From Sclerotiophoma versabilis (Eukaryota > Ascomycota > Dothideomycetes > Pleosporales > Didymellaceae): 64,000 bases of DNA. Location: NCBI GenBank assembly GCA_012274445.1, contig JAAROD010000080.1:1426001-1490000 (forward strand), written 5' to 3'. Both the position numbers and the translations under genes were made by a program. Shown piece after piece: positions 31,955-44,239 of this stretch. Numbering within the stretch: the first letter of the stretch is position 1; each line of letters begins with the position of its first letter. Under the pieces are notes generated by a model that was given only the letters and a program-made list of their open reading frames with translations, did not search any database and had not been told where the DNA came from.

Positions 31955-34900
31955 ATGTCCGACTCCGAGTCCAACTTCGACGACGGCGCGAGCTCTGACT
32001 TTGCGCCACCTGTCAAGGCCGCAAAAGCCGCGCCAAAGGCCAAAACAGCACCAAAGAAGACAGTAGCCGCTCCCAAACCACGAGGGAAACCGGCAGGCTC
32101 GACGACAGCGAAGCCAAAGGCAAAAGCGGCGCCGAAGAAGAAGGCGAAGGATCTCTCAGACGACGAGAACTCAGACATCGACATGGAAGACCCGCTAGAC
32201 GATGACGAGTCGTTACTCAAGGACACACCACCCAAGGCAAAGAAGGCGTCAGCGCCCAAGAAGAGCAGCGGCAAGCCGCTTGCAGACATTGCAAATGAGA
32301 GCTTTGGCATGGACGGTGTCGAGGATGCGCCTCCATCTGCTAAGGGCAAGAAAGCCGCTGGCGGTGCGAGTAGCAAATACCAGATGGTAGGCAACCTGCC
32401 TCAGAGTAGTAAAGCACGAGGCTCACAACGCACAGCTTTCACATTTGGAACACATCATGAAACGTCCAGACACTTATATCGGCTCTGTTGAACGAACGAC
32501 AGACAAGATGTGGGTGTACAATTCGGCAAATGAGAGCATGGAGTTCCGTGATGTCTCCTACGTACCCGGCCTGTACAAGATCTTTGACGAGATTCTGGTC
32601 AACGCCGCAGACAACAAGCAGAATGACAAAAACATGAGCGAAATCCGTGTTACAGTAGATCGGGAGACTGGCGAGGTCTCGATCAAGAACGACGGCAAGG
32701 GTATTCCTGTTGAAATTCACTCAGTATGTGGTTCACCTAAATGGTGAGGCAACGTACTAACTCTCCCAGCAACACGGCATCTACGTCCCAGAAATGATCT
32801 TCGGTCACCTCCTCACATCCTCGAACTACAACGACGATCAGCAAAAGGTCACTGGTGGTCGCAACGGTTACGGAGCCAAGCTTTGCAATGTGTTCTCCCG
32901 AGAGTTCACAGTCGAGACCGTCGATTCGAAGCAGAAGAAGAAGTACAAGCAGACATGGACTGACAACATGAGCAAGATGGGCAAGGCTAAGATTACAGAT
33001 TTCAAAGGGGATGATTATACCAAGATCACATGGCGCGCCGATTATAGCAAATTCGGCATGGACGGCATCGACGAGGACTTCGAGGCGCTGATCAAGAGGA
33101 GGACCCACGATATGGCTGGTACACTTCGTGGAGTCAAGGTCTACCTTAACGGCGACCGTGTCAAGGTTACCAGCTTCGCCAAGTACATGGAGATGTACAC
33201 CAAAGCTATCTCGAGGGAGCAGGGCAACGCCGAGGATGGCGAAGATCGCAAGGACGTTATCATTACAGACAGGCACGACCGCTGGGACATTGGTTTTGCT
33301 GTATCGGACGGAGCGTTCAACCAGGTGTCTTTCGTCAACTCCATCGCCACAACTTCTGGCGGTACTCACGTCAATTTCATTGCAGATCAGATCATTGACA
33401 AGCTTATGGCCATCGTCAACAAGAAAAACAAGGCGGCCGTCAAGCTTAAGCCTGCGCAGATCAAGAACCACCTATTCTTGTTCGTCAACTGTTCCATCGT
33501 CAACCCTGCTTTCACATCCCAGACCAAGGAGCAGTTGACAACCAAGTCGAGTCAGTTCGGCAGCAAACCTGTGCTCAGCGACAAATTCCTGAAAGCAATC
33601 GAGAAGACCGAGGTTATCCAGAACATCATGCACTTTGCACAGCAGAAGGCTGACCAGATGATGAAAAAGACTGACGGCAACAAGCGCAATCGTATCAGCA
33701 ATGCGAAGCTCACTGACGCCAACAAGGCGGGAACGAAGGACGGCCACCTCTGCACACTCATCCTTACCGAAGGAGAGTCGGCCAGTGTCCTGGCCCTGGC
33801 TGGTCGCGCTGTGGTCAACCAGGACTTGTTTGGTGTCTTCCCGCTACGCGGTAAGCTTCTCAATGTTCGAGATGCGTCTATGGACCAGATCATGAAGAAC
33901 GTGGAGATTCAGAACATCAAGAAGTTCTTGGGTCTCCAGCATAAGAAGGAGTACACAATGGCCGACATGAAGAGCCTGCGATACGGTCACTTGATGATCA
34001 TGACGGATCAGGACCACGATGGTAGCCATATCAAGGGTCTACTGATCAACTTTCTTCAGTGTCAATTTCCCAGTCTGCTCAAGCTCCCCGGATTTTTGCT
34101 CGAGTTTATCACCCCCATTGTTAAGGTATGGAAGGGTGACCCAAAGAATCCTAAGGGCTTGAAGAGCTTCTTCTCGATGCCTGAGTACGAAGAGTGGAAG
34201 GAACAGCACAAGCATGAGAAGGCCTGGGACCACAAATACTACAAGGGACTGGGAACCAGTGACATCAAGGATGCTCAAATTTACTTCAAGGATCTCGACA
34301 CGCACATGAAGCGTTTCCACACCATGAGGGCCGAAGAGGAGAAACTCATCGAGCTGGCATTCTCGAAAAAGAAGGCAGATGCGCGCAAAGAGTGGCTGCG
34401 TGATTTTGTTCCCGGAAATCACCTGGATCTCACCACAAACGAGATCACCTACGACGACTTCGTCAACAAGGAGCTTATCTTGTTCTCCATGGCTGATAAC
34501 CTCCGATCCATTCCATCGGTCGTTGACGGCCTTAAGCCCGGTCAGCGAAAGGTTCTCTACACTTGCTTCAGACGCAATATTCGCAAGGACGTCAAGGTTG
34601 TCGAGTTGGCCGGTTCTGTCTCTGGTTCTACCGACTATGCCCACGGTGAAGCATCCATGCAAGGCACCATCATTGGCATGGCCCAGAACTTCGTCGGTTC
34701 GAACAACATCAACTGTTTGGAGCCTAGCGGTAACTTCGGTTCTCGTCTGCAAGGCGGTAGTGATGCTGCCAGCGCCCGTTATGTTTACACTCGTTTGTCA
34801 CCCTTCGCACGCAGGATCTTTCATGCTCAGGATGATGCTCTTCTAAAGTACGGAGAATCCGACGGTAAGAAGATCGAGCCTGAGATGTATGTGCCGGTTC

Positions 34901-37262
34901 TTCCTATGATTCTCGTCAACGGTTCAAGTGGCATTGGTACGGGTTGGAGTTCTGAGATCCCTAACTTCAACCCTCTCGATATTGTCGAGAATATCAGAAC
35001 TCGTATGGCAGATGGCGCTTCGAAGGAGGACATGAAGCCTATGATACCTTGGTACAAGGGCTTCACCGGAACAACCGAGGAGCTAGGAGGCGACAAGTAC
35101 CGTTTCACTGGTACCATCCGCAAGACCAGTGACACTGAGATTGAGGTCACTGAGTTGCCTGTTCGCTACTGGACGCAGGACTTCAAGGAGAAGCTGGAAG
35201 ACATCATCAAGGCGGAGAAGACTCCTTCTTTCATCAAGGACTACATTGACTACAACACGCCTGACAGGGTCCATTTCATCATCAAGATGGAGGACAAGCA
35301 CATGACTACTGCTGTTGAAAAGGGTCTTGAGGAGACCTTCAAGCTTTACAAGCCCCAGTCTTGCTCCAACCTTGTTGCATTCGACGCTCAGGGCCGCATT
35401 CATAAGTACGCAACCGTTTTGGACATTGTTGAAGAGTTCTACCACGTTCGTTTGCGATACTACGAGAAGCGGAAATCTCATCAACTGGATGTGTTGCAAA
35501 AGGAACTTACCAAGATGAGCAACCAGGCAAAGTTCATCAAAATGATCATCGACGGCAAGCTTGTTGTGTCGAAGAAGAAGAAGGCAATTCTTGTTCAGGA
35601 GCTGAAGAAGCTTGGCTTCACACCTTTCCCTAAGGTTGACGATGCCAAGAAAAACGGCGAGCTTGAGGATGCTCAGGATGACGACGAAGATTCTGAAGAG
35701 AATGAGGCAGAAGTCAACGCCAATGACTACGACTACCTTCTGGGCGTAAGTATCTCCACAATTAACTATCAGTACGCACTAACGAGTGATAGATGGCTAT
35801 CTGGTCCCTTACTCAAGAGCGTGTCGAGAAGCTCATGAAGCAGATCGGCGACAAGGAGGATGAGGTTGATGCGCTTATTAAGCTCACGCCTAAGGACCTC
35901 TGGAATATTGATCTCGACGCTTTCGTCGAGGAATGGAACCTTCAGCTTGTCGAAGAGACTGAACGCGCAAAGAAGATCCAACGCATGGGCCGCCGCGCCT
36001 CTCACAAGCTCGGTATTGGTGCATCGAAGGGGGGCAAAGCTAAGAAGAAGAGAAAGATGGGTGACAGCGATTCTGACGATGACTCTGGTTCTGACTTTGG
36101 TCCTGTTAAGAAGAAGGCCAAGCCGAAGAAAGAAGGCTTGCTCAGCTACCTGCGCGAAGCAGATCCTCCTGCTAAGAAGACATCTCCTGCCGAGAGCGCG
36201 AAGTCCACATTCGGCTCATCGGCTCCACAGAAGCAGGGCAGTCTGTTGTCGCACCTCGTCAAGACAAACGACAAGAAGGAGTTGTCCCCTCAGACTGACC
36301 CACCGTCAAGCCCGGCTGAAGCAGAGCCAGCCCCTGCTCCTGCGCCTGCCATTAAGCCTCGAGGCCGCGCCGCTGCGGCAAAGAAGCCTGCTCTCGTCAT
36401 CTCTGACGATGAGGATGAGTCTGATGTCTTTGCTGTCGTCGCCAAGGAGGAGGCGAAGAAGCCTGCGCCTGTGCCCAAGACCAACGGTCGCGCCCCTCGT
36501 GCTGCGACAAAGCCAGTCTCGAGGTACACCATGGATAGCGACTCGGACGACTCGGACGATCTTGGCGATGTTAGCACCATGGTCAAGACCATCGGTGGCA
36601 GCACTAATGGTGTTCCTATGTTTAAGAGCGCAACACGCCCTGGCAGCAGCTCAGGCATTCCTAAGGTTGCAAAGAAAGCCAGTCCCTCTGTTATCGACAT
36701 TGACGAAGGCGACACGACCAACTACGAAGCTCTCATGCCCAAGCCATCCTCTCCAAAGAAGCCGGCACCCCGCAACGTGAACGATACAATGCTTACCTCG
36801 GACTCGGAAGACGACTTCAGCCTTGTCAAGCCTAAGCCTGCTACGTCCAAACTCACCAAGGTCACTGCGAAGGCTAAACCCGTACCCAAGACCAATGTTC
36901 CCGCAGCTGCCGTTACCAAAAAGAACACAGCTCTTAGCCCCGCAGCAAAGGCTTACGCCGCGCGCCTCGAGAAAGCATCTGGCACATCAAAGGCTAAGGC
37001 TGCACCTGCCAAGAAGCCCACAGCGATTGACTCAGATGAGGAAATGGACGATGCAGATGCATTGGCCAACGATATCCTTTCCGACGACGACGACGACGAC
37101 GACATCGACGATGAGCCAACACCGAAACCGAAGGCTGCCGCCAGGGCACTTGCTGCTCGACCGGGACGTAGGGCCGCGGCTAAACCGGCCAAGTATGTGG
37201 TCAGCGATGATGACGACGAGGAGGAAGCGAGTGAGGCGAGCTTTGACGATGATAGCGAGTAG
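31955..37262 (+). CDS. TOP2: DNA topoisomerase II
   Basis: Four exons, 31955-32386, 32436-32723, 32770-35745 and 35793-37262, with introns of 49, 46 and 47 nt, give 1721 residues. The N-terminal 140 residues are a Lys/Ala/Pro-rich disordered lead. The GHKL ATPase follows ('LEHIMKRPDTYIGS', 'DEILVNAADN', 'KNDGKGIPVEIH', 'GGRNGYGAKLCNVFS'), then the TOPRIM with 'LTEGESAS' and 'TDQDHDGSHIKGL', and the cleavage core with catalytic Tyr at about residue 911 in 'SARYVYTRL'. The C-terminal 480 residues are a Lys/Ser/Asp-rich tail with acidic blocks that are likely CK2 sites. The enzyme passes one DNA duplex through another in the nucleus, needed for chromosome segregation. Confidence 0.98.
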
Positions 37263-37983
37263 TCGCAATAGATCATTGGGGTGGATAGGCGCACAGCATG
37301 TGATGTTCACAAGGGATACCCGGTGGCGTTCTGGATTACGATGACTCTCCGTCAATTTCTTATTGTCAGTCATGGATCTAATCGATGTTCCTATGGAACG
37401 AACGGCGTTAGTTGCTTTCTCATGCAGTATATTTAAGGCTATGTCTCGTATCGAATTGCACATTTGTGTTTAAACCTGCCCTGGTTCATTAGATGTTCGA
37501 TTCCGCGTGCTTAGACAGCTTGTAATCAGTCATGGTCCTTGACTTATGGCTTGTGGATGGAAAATAAGTATTGTATAAACTTCTGCTTGTTTCCAACCAC
37601 CCCATCTCCATTCAGGAAGGATCTTTCTCTGCTATCAAAATTCTTGAGACTGGTCAAAAGCGGAACAACCTAACTGTCCCTTCTTCGGGCTGTTTGCTCT
37701 TATACCATTGCTTTTAGCACGTAAAAAGCACACTGGAGACGGCTATACTGTAGAAGCATTGCGAGAAGCGATGGGAAACTTTTGATCATATTTCATAAGA
37801 ACATCTGTCATGATCGTTACGAGCCTAATGCAAATCCAGTAGCAGATGACTGACGCCTGGTCATGGCCAATACCGTCAACCTTGTTTAAGAGCTAGAATC
37901 GCAAAGTATTAAGCAGTGTCCGAACGCCAGTGGGTATACAACAGAAGAGATAGACGATCGGGGCAAGGGATATGGCATTCTGC
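37263..37983. other. Convergent 3' spacer
   Basis: About 720 bases between the 3' ends of TOP2 (+) and the Sds3-like gene (-). Nothing recognised besides expected UTRs. Confidence 0.35.
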
Positions 37984-39668
37984 CTAGCCCTGCCCTCGTC
38001 CTCTGCCACGCCCTCTTCCACTGGCTGTCCTGGCCATCGGTATACCTCCACCATGCCCGGTGCTTGCCTCTCCAGACCTGCCTAGTGGCGTGTTGCCTCC
38101 AGCATCGCTATACCCGGCCATACTGCTCTGTGCACTCATTGGTACACCACCCATGCCCCCAACCTCAAGATGTGGGACTATGGACCGTACGTGACTCGTA
38201 ATCTCGTTCACTGGTTCTGTGAATCCCGGTGGCTGAACTTGGTAGTCCCGCATCTTGACTGGCTGACATGCAGCTTGCAGTAATCGCTCATTGAGCTCAT
38301 CGTCTGGCCGCGCTTCTCTAAGCATGAGCTTCAGGTCCTGGTCTACGTCTTGCGGTGCCAGAGGCGGCGGTGTCGGGGCCGAAGCATTGACCTTCTGGAA
38401 GATCTTCTGGTCGAGGACAAAGGGCGGATTGTATATGAAAGGTATCTGGCCGTTTGTGATAGACGTTGTCGAGCGGGTTGCGCCGCGTGTAGCATGTGGG
38501 TTCGAGGAGACTTGGCGGGCCATGTCTGTTGCACCGGGAACTTCGTCTGAGTCCTGGTCTGCATCGGGCAGGTCACCATTCTCGGAAGCGTGATCGCCGT
38601 TGGTGTGGGCGTGGCCATTGGTGGTGGCTTCGGCGTTGGTGGGCTCGTTCGTCTTCATCTTAGCGAAAAAATGCGAGGCCGCATTTGTCGCGTTCGTCAT
38701 GGCCATGTTAAGTTCCTTTTCTGTGAAGAGGCGGTCGAGCGAGTAGGCGGAAGCTTCGAACTGTGTGTGCATAGTGCGCGCCTTGGCTTCGCGGAAAGGC
38801 GAGGCGTTGCCCATCTCAATGTTGCGGCCAGAGGGCCCTGGCGAATCGATCTCGTTCTCGTCGAATAGCTTGCGCTTGCGCGACTTCTCTGCTGCCGCTG
38901 CAACATCCTCGGCCTCAGCGCCAAACTTGTGTCCTGTTCTTCGTGTCTTGCGCGGCGCCTGCGGCCCCCCTGGACTGGTGGGGTTGCCGATGCTGAACTG
39001 GTTGGGGTGTAGGAGCATTGCGTTACTGTCGGAGATGTCCAGTTGCTCCTTCTCACGCCTCAGCCTATTCGCGCGCTGTTGTATGCTTGCCTTCAGACGT
39101 TCGCGGACCGTATCCACCAGCGCCTTGTGTTCCTCCTCCGCGATCTTGACTTTGTAGTGGTGCGCGTTTTCGATGTCGTTCTTGGTGTTCTCGTGCTTGT
39201 TCTGCAAATGCGGTTAGCTTTGTGCGCCGCAAAGGAGCTTGCAGAGCGTACGTAGAGCATTGTAAGGTTGTAGTCGCGCTCCTCCATAGCGTCATTGACA
39301 GCGTCCACGAAGCGCGAGTAGTACTTTCCGCATTGCGCAACGTAGTCGGTACCAGCGCTCGGCGCAGTGGGAATGTTGTTACCCATGATCTGCGTTATCA
39401 GCTCAGAGGCCTCTTGCCCGTCGTCCTCGAGCGGTTCGTTCTTGTAGGGGTCGGCCTTCATGATGAGGTTGATGTCGGCTTGCAGCGCAGCCAGCTGGGC
39501 TCTGTAATGGCTGTCACGGTTGTCTGAGAAGGTCGCCATCATGTCGGATAGCTTCTCGGCGAGCATATTGCGTCTCTTGTCGCGCTTCGAGGGCTGCGGC
39601 TGCGGAGAGGTTGCAGAGTGACCGAGCGGAAAGTTGTCCGCTGGGGAGGGGCTGCCATTGCGAACCAT
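37984..39668 (-). CDS. Sds3-like subunit of the Rpd3-type histone deacetylase complex
   Basis: Exons 39252-39668 and 37984-39201 with a 50-nt intron give 544 residues. Residues about 25-130 hold the Sds3-like region: 'SKRDKRRNMLAEKLSDMMATF', 'DSHYRAQLAALQADINLIMKADPY' and 'DDGQEASELI', followed by a long charged coiled coil ('VRERLKASIQQRANRLRREKEQL'). The second half is polar and disordered, with an Asn/His/Thr-rich patch, and the protein ends in Arg-Gly repeats (RGRGRGRGQG). Sds3 family proteins scaffold the Sin3/Rpd3L deacetylase complex in the nucleus. The assignment rests on the N-terminal third; the Arg-Gly end suggests RNA or nucleic-acid contact. Confidence 0.83.
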
Positions 39669-41104
39669 GGCGACGGTGTAGATATGCTTGAGTGGTTACA
39701 ATGGCGTGTCTGGGTTTGAAGGCTGCGTCAGGTGGTGCAAGCAAGCGCAGGCTTCGGCGCGAATGCTCCGGTCAAGGATGTTTGTGTACGAGGAAAGACG
39801 AAAGTGGCAATTTGACACACGTGCGAGCTGCCAGCGCTTGGCTTCTGTATCGCTACAGTGCAGAGAACATGTGACATGCGGAGGTCTGGTGGGAAAGTTT
39901 GTTTGCAAGAGTGATTGAACCGAAGCATCACGGCAGGGACGAACAAGCATTCGGTTTAGCGCACTTTTCTAGTACATCGCCGACCACCGACATCCACTTG
40001 CCAAGTCTTGACTAATCAGCCTTCCCTTTCGACTTGCCCTACTCCACGATCTCCTAGACTCCTAAACAGTGCTGCTCCATTTGAATTGTGCTGATAAAAT
40101 ATGCAGCTATGCAGAAAACCTTATGGCCAAGGGTTGCTTTGATCACGATGCATAGACCCTACACATTCGTGCCTGGATGTAGATGTGGCTGTTACCGAGG
40201 TCTGGAACCATTGCGTGAAGTCAGCTCATGGGCGATGGCTATACTCTTCAGATGTCTACAAACTTCAGTGTCATAGTTAAGGTTTGTAAGGCACAAACAT
40301 TGTATCTACATCGTATTCCGGCATCCGAGATGATCGACGTCGCACCCGCACTGCCGTGTGGGCGAAAAGACACGGCAAATACGAGACGGGCCAACGGCTC
40401 CCGCTTGCATGACCATGTCCCCAGATCAACGCAAGGGAGACTCCAAACGTCCAATCGCAACTTGAAGGTAGCAGCCTACGATGCGGTTTACTGCAATATC
40501 CACGACCGCATTTTTTTTTTTCGTCATCTCAGAACTTCGTCATTGACAGCTATCTGTCAATGACGATCTATCTCGTACTCGCTTTTAACATGTACGAGGC
40601 TGTCCGCCGCCGCCGGCGAACCTAAACTATTCTCTCGAGATTGTCACAATCGCTTGTGCTCTAGTCGAGAGGGTTATCGGATCTACACCCTGCTATGATG
40701 TGCCTTCTTTTCGTTATCCTGTCAATCAGACCCACTTTTTCATTGCCTGTTTTGTTCGAGTATGCTCTGTTTGGGCGACCTCCAGATGACATCCCGATGG
40801 AGTGGTATCAGGGCTGCCGTTCGAATATCAAGCTTGCGTTGGTCGTTGTCGGCCCACTTGTCGGTTCGAACTCCGTGAGCCTGTGAGCTGATGGCTCTCA
40901 GCAGATATTTTGGACGACAGCATCAATGACAAATATTCAGAGATAGGGAAGCCCGAACGCAGAGAGAGATGACGCTTGTTCAACACCTGGCTGTGTGAGA
41001 CGTATCGCAAGGTCAAGCTAGGTTCCATCTGCGGAGCGTGGGACTACAGCATCGAGTGACCATGTCTTCCACATTATACATCCTCAACACAAGATCTCCA
41101 GAGG
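39669..41104. other. Gap of about 1.4 kb
   Basis: Upstream of the Sds3-like gene and of the hydrophobin gene. Besides the hairpin at 40537-40566 and a run of T around 40511-40521 it shows nothing recognisable. Confidence 0.3.
40537..40566. repeat. Perfect 13-bp hairpin
   Basis: TCGTCATTGACAG is followed after four bases (CTAT) by its exact inverse, giving a 13-bp stem and 4-nt loop. It lies in an otherwise featureless gap next to a T-run. It could be a transcript-end hairpin or an operator. Confidence 0.65.
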
Positions 41105-41112
41105 TATAAATA
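41105..41112 (+). promoter_or_regulatory. TATA box of the hydrophobin gene
   Basis: TATAAATA lies 125 bases before the hydrophobin start codon, the right distance for a TATA element with a leader of about 80-90 bases. Strong TATA boxes are usual for highly expressed surface-protein genes. Confidence 0.65.
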
Positions 41113-41229
41113 TCCATGAGAGTACCCCTTCGGTCACTCATCATCACGAACAGCCTTCACCATATCAACGGCTCCTTCTTTGCCAATTACTCAACCATCC
41201 CGTCTTTCATCTCTTCCACAAGAACCAAA

Positions 41230-41679
41230 ATGCAGTTCACACTCGCCACTTTCACAGCTCTCATGAGCCTGACCTCCGCTGCCGCAATCGCTGCGCGCTC
41301 TCCTGCCATCGGCAAGCTCGTTGCTCGCCAGGCCTCCGTTTGTGGCGGTCTCGCCACGCCAGTGTGCTGCCAGCTCAGTGTCCTTGGCGTTGCCAACTTA
41401 GACTGCGAGAATGGTACGTTTGCACTCGTACCTCCGCTGGCAGAAGAGAGACATGAGCACTTGGAGGATGTAACTGTTGAGGGCAGAGATGACCATGGAG
41501 AATCTTCATGTTGGCTTTGAGACTATCTGAGACATAATTGGAGAACAGGCTGACAATACATAGCTGGATCCGTCGAGACGACCGAAGAGTTCACTGCTCT
41601 CTGTGCTGAGTCTGGCGCTAGTGCGCAGTGCTGTGTGCTTCCGCTTGGTGATGATGCCCTGCTTTGCACCGGTGCATAA
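41230..41679 (+). CDS. Class II hydrophobin
   Basis: Exons 41230-41413 and 41564-41679 give 99 residues. The start is the ATG before the signal peptide (MQFTLATFTALMSLTSAAA); an in-frame ATG at 41116 lies almost at the TATA box and is not credible. After a short 'RSPAIGKLVARQ' propeptide-like segment the eight cysteines have the spacing C-x7-CC-x11-C-x15-C-x8-CC-x10-C, close to the class II consensus. Hydrophobins are secreted, assemble at air-water interfaces and coat hyphae and spores. The intron is 150 nt, three times the usual length in this window, and interrupts the protein just after the fourth cysteine. Confidence 0.93.
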
Positions 41680-42379
41680 CACTAAGCATCTCGGAGCCAA
41701 GGAACTGGAGAAACCACATCGCAGGCAGTTGTTATCAGTCTGGTCGAGCCAGCAAGGACATAATTGAGTCGTCTTCCTTTTTAAAATTCAGTCGGCAAGT
41801 GAACGACACGTAGTTGGTTAGTTTCTTGTTTGTGAAGAGAAGTTAGGGAGGCGGCGAGAGAAGTCTTATAGACAAAGTTGCGGCGGAAACGTTGTGCATA
41901 AATCCCAGCAATTGAATTTTTGCCCTGTTTCATCACGGTTCCTCGTGTACCTTTTGATACGTCCCTGACAGGCACTCGAAATTAGATGGCCAGAGATCTT
42001 CGATACAGAAATCGATGAGTGACGAAGAGGCACTAGAAGCGCACAAAATAGTTCAGGTCCACAGAAGCAAGAGGAACATGAATCGTGCAGTCGTACAGTT
42101 TGAAATCATACTTAAGGGGTGCATCGCATCTCTTTGAACTGGTCAAGCAAGCTCTTATGGGATGAAGAGTCACCAATGTATCAAGGATTTATAGTCAGAG
42201 GCTAACTGTACCGCAGAGGTCGTTGAGTTTGCATCAGGCGTCTCTGAGCCGTACGTGTGTTGCAGTCGATATGCTTGGGGCCTGATCATGTGCTGGGAAC
42301 AAATGGTATTTTTAGAAGGATTGGCTGGAGTTGCAACCAAAAAGAACGGCAAATACTGAATTTATACTTTCTGGTGATA
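41680..42379. other. Convergent 3' spacer
   Basis: 700 bases between the hydrophobin gene (+) and the SAT4-like gene (-). No gene or RNA recognised. Confidence 0.3.
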
Positions 42380-44239
42380 CTACCCTGTCCACACATCATC
42401 CTTCCTTTCCGGTGATTGTTTTCCCGAACCGCTATCTCTCCCCTGTAGAATGAACATCTCTGTACTCGCATTGCTTATCATACTCAGCTCTCTCGAGGCA
42501 GCTCTACTTCTTCCAAACCCACCGCCACTCGGTCTGCGCGCTAATACGGCAGGTGGTGCTGGCCGCATCGGTAGCGGCTTGTTGTGATCAATGCTGCCCC
42601 ATTTGGTCGCGTGGCGGGATGTCGAGCGTGATAGGTGAGGCTGGGCGGTGATGGTAGTCGTGAAGGTGCTTTGTGTCAGGTGCGAGGGTGGGACTCGCAT
42701 ACTGTTAGCGTTAACAGTGCGTGTTGTTGTGGGTGAGGTCGAGCGGCTAATGGTGGATGACTGCGGGCTCATACTAGTGACGGCGAACTCTTGTGTTGTC
42801 TTAGAAGCCAACCGTTGAAGGGATGCAGGCTGTATGGTCGCACCGGGGTGGGTCGATCTCAGACTGGTGAGTCCTACTGATTCGCTCGTAAGTGATTCAG
42901 TAGGTTGCGTTGATCCCTCATCGTCAATATGCTTTGCGTGATGGTGCTGCCATCGACGCGGGTACTGGTCCGAGGAACCGTTGACTGTAGCAAAGTATCG
43001 TGGGAACAATCTGTTCATGAGTGGTTTACAGCCAGGAAGACAACCGCATGCGATGCCGACGCCACCCTCCACGCACATAATGATGAATGTCTCCGCGCCA
43101 TGCCCTGATATTGTCAGCTTGCACTAAAAATGATCTGTATCAAGGTCCGCTGCACTTACAAAAGACATCGTATGAGTTTAGATAGACATGAGTGTAGTAC
43201 AAGCGCGCAACACCGGCAACACATACACTTATACGCTGTTAGTATCTACGTATGCAACATAATAAACAACTTACATGACACCGAGCGAGAACATGCACGT
43301 CAGCGTAATGCGCTGCCGCAACGATACTTTGACGTTGAGGAGATCTCTGGCCGGCCACAGGAAGATCAGGAAATCGCTGAGGGTGTTCTGCGCCGAGTGA
43401 AAATAATAAATAGCCTTGATGTTCAGGCACTTGGCGTGGCCGATATGTTTAAAGATATTCCAGTAAGTACTCGCCGGTCTTCGATACATGTCAGTGCGAA
43501 GCCTAATAGCTAACCAAGAGGATGTCTTACGCGCACTGGAAGAGTGTAATGAAGAAACAGGCAAAGTTGAGCGAAATGGTGTAAAAGAGCATGACTCTGC
43601 AGAACCATTTGTTGAGTCGAGACGGAAAAATACCTGTGGCGTTGTGAGCATCGGCCAGGAACATCTTTCTGACCTGGTAACTTACGCAAGTACGTCAAAA
43701 GTATTGCAACCTTCATCAGTGTTATGATCACTGTGAACAGCAACTGCGTCACCAATCCCATCTGGCGCGCTTTGAGCTAATAATCATCCATGTACTGCAG
43801 CACACATACCTGAGCAGCCTTCATCGAGCCATAGAGAATTTGCGGGTGTATGTCCCCTGAAGGTGATCAGTGGTAGCTATCAACTGTTACACATCGGTTA
43901 CGTACAGAGGTGATAGCCCATCTGATACTGCGGCGACATGGAGATGATGACCATGATGTTGTTCCCTACGGAAATGATCTGATTGTTCAGCAGGATGTTC
44001 CATTACTTCTCGTAAGCAGATTTTGAACTTACAGCTGCCAGAAGCATGATACCATCGTCCCAGCCCAGCGTCTTAGTCAGAACTGTGCGGCTGTAAAGGC
44101 GACAAGACATGAATGTAACAACTAAGACTGTCATTGGCGTTATAATTCCAATGGCCAATGGCCTTCGAGTTGTAGGATCAACATAGTTGGGTGCAGGAAA
44201 AGAAAGAAATTCTGCCGCAGTAGGAAACCTTGAAGTCAT
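42380..44239 (-). CDS. SAT4-type / fungal rhodopsin-like integral membrane protein
   Basis: Eight exons give 500 residues: 44033-44239, 43906-43978, 43810-43856, 43686-43761, 43531-43633, 43275-43478, 43160-43227 and 42380-43104. All seven seams keep phase. Seven hydrophobic helices span about residues 30-315. Family marks are 'CRLYSRTVLTKTLGWDDGIML', 'CRVMLFYTISLNFACFFITLFQCAP', 'YWNI', 'AIYYFHSAQNTLSDFLIFLWP' and 'EGGVGIACGCLPGCKPL'. The last 190 residues are Ser/Thr/Arg-rich and cytosolic. Proteins of this group (related to PTH11-like receptors) are common in ascomycetes and mostly uncharacterised. Exon 6 could also start 9 bases later, which would drop 'PAS'. Confidence 0.88.

Noticed and set aside
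32737..34752. Leftward frames of 244 and 237 codons.
   Set aside because: Antisense to the TOP2 ATPase and TOPRIM regions; no start context or motif.
36290..36721. 143-codon - strand frame in the TOP2 tail.
   Set aside because: Low-complexity Lys/Ser/Asp codons of the TOP2 tail leave antisense frames open.
41116..41229. Earlier in-frame ATG for the hydrophobin.
   Set aside because: It is only 4 bases beyond the TATA box, so it cannot be in the mRNA, and the signal peptide begins at 41230.
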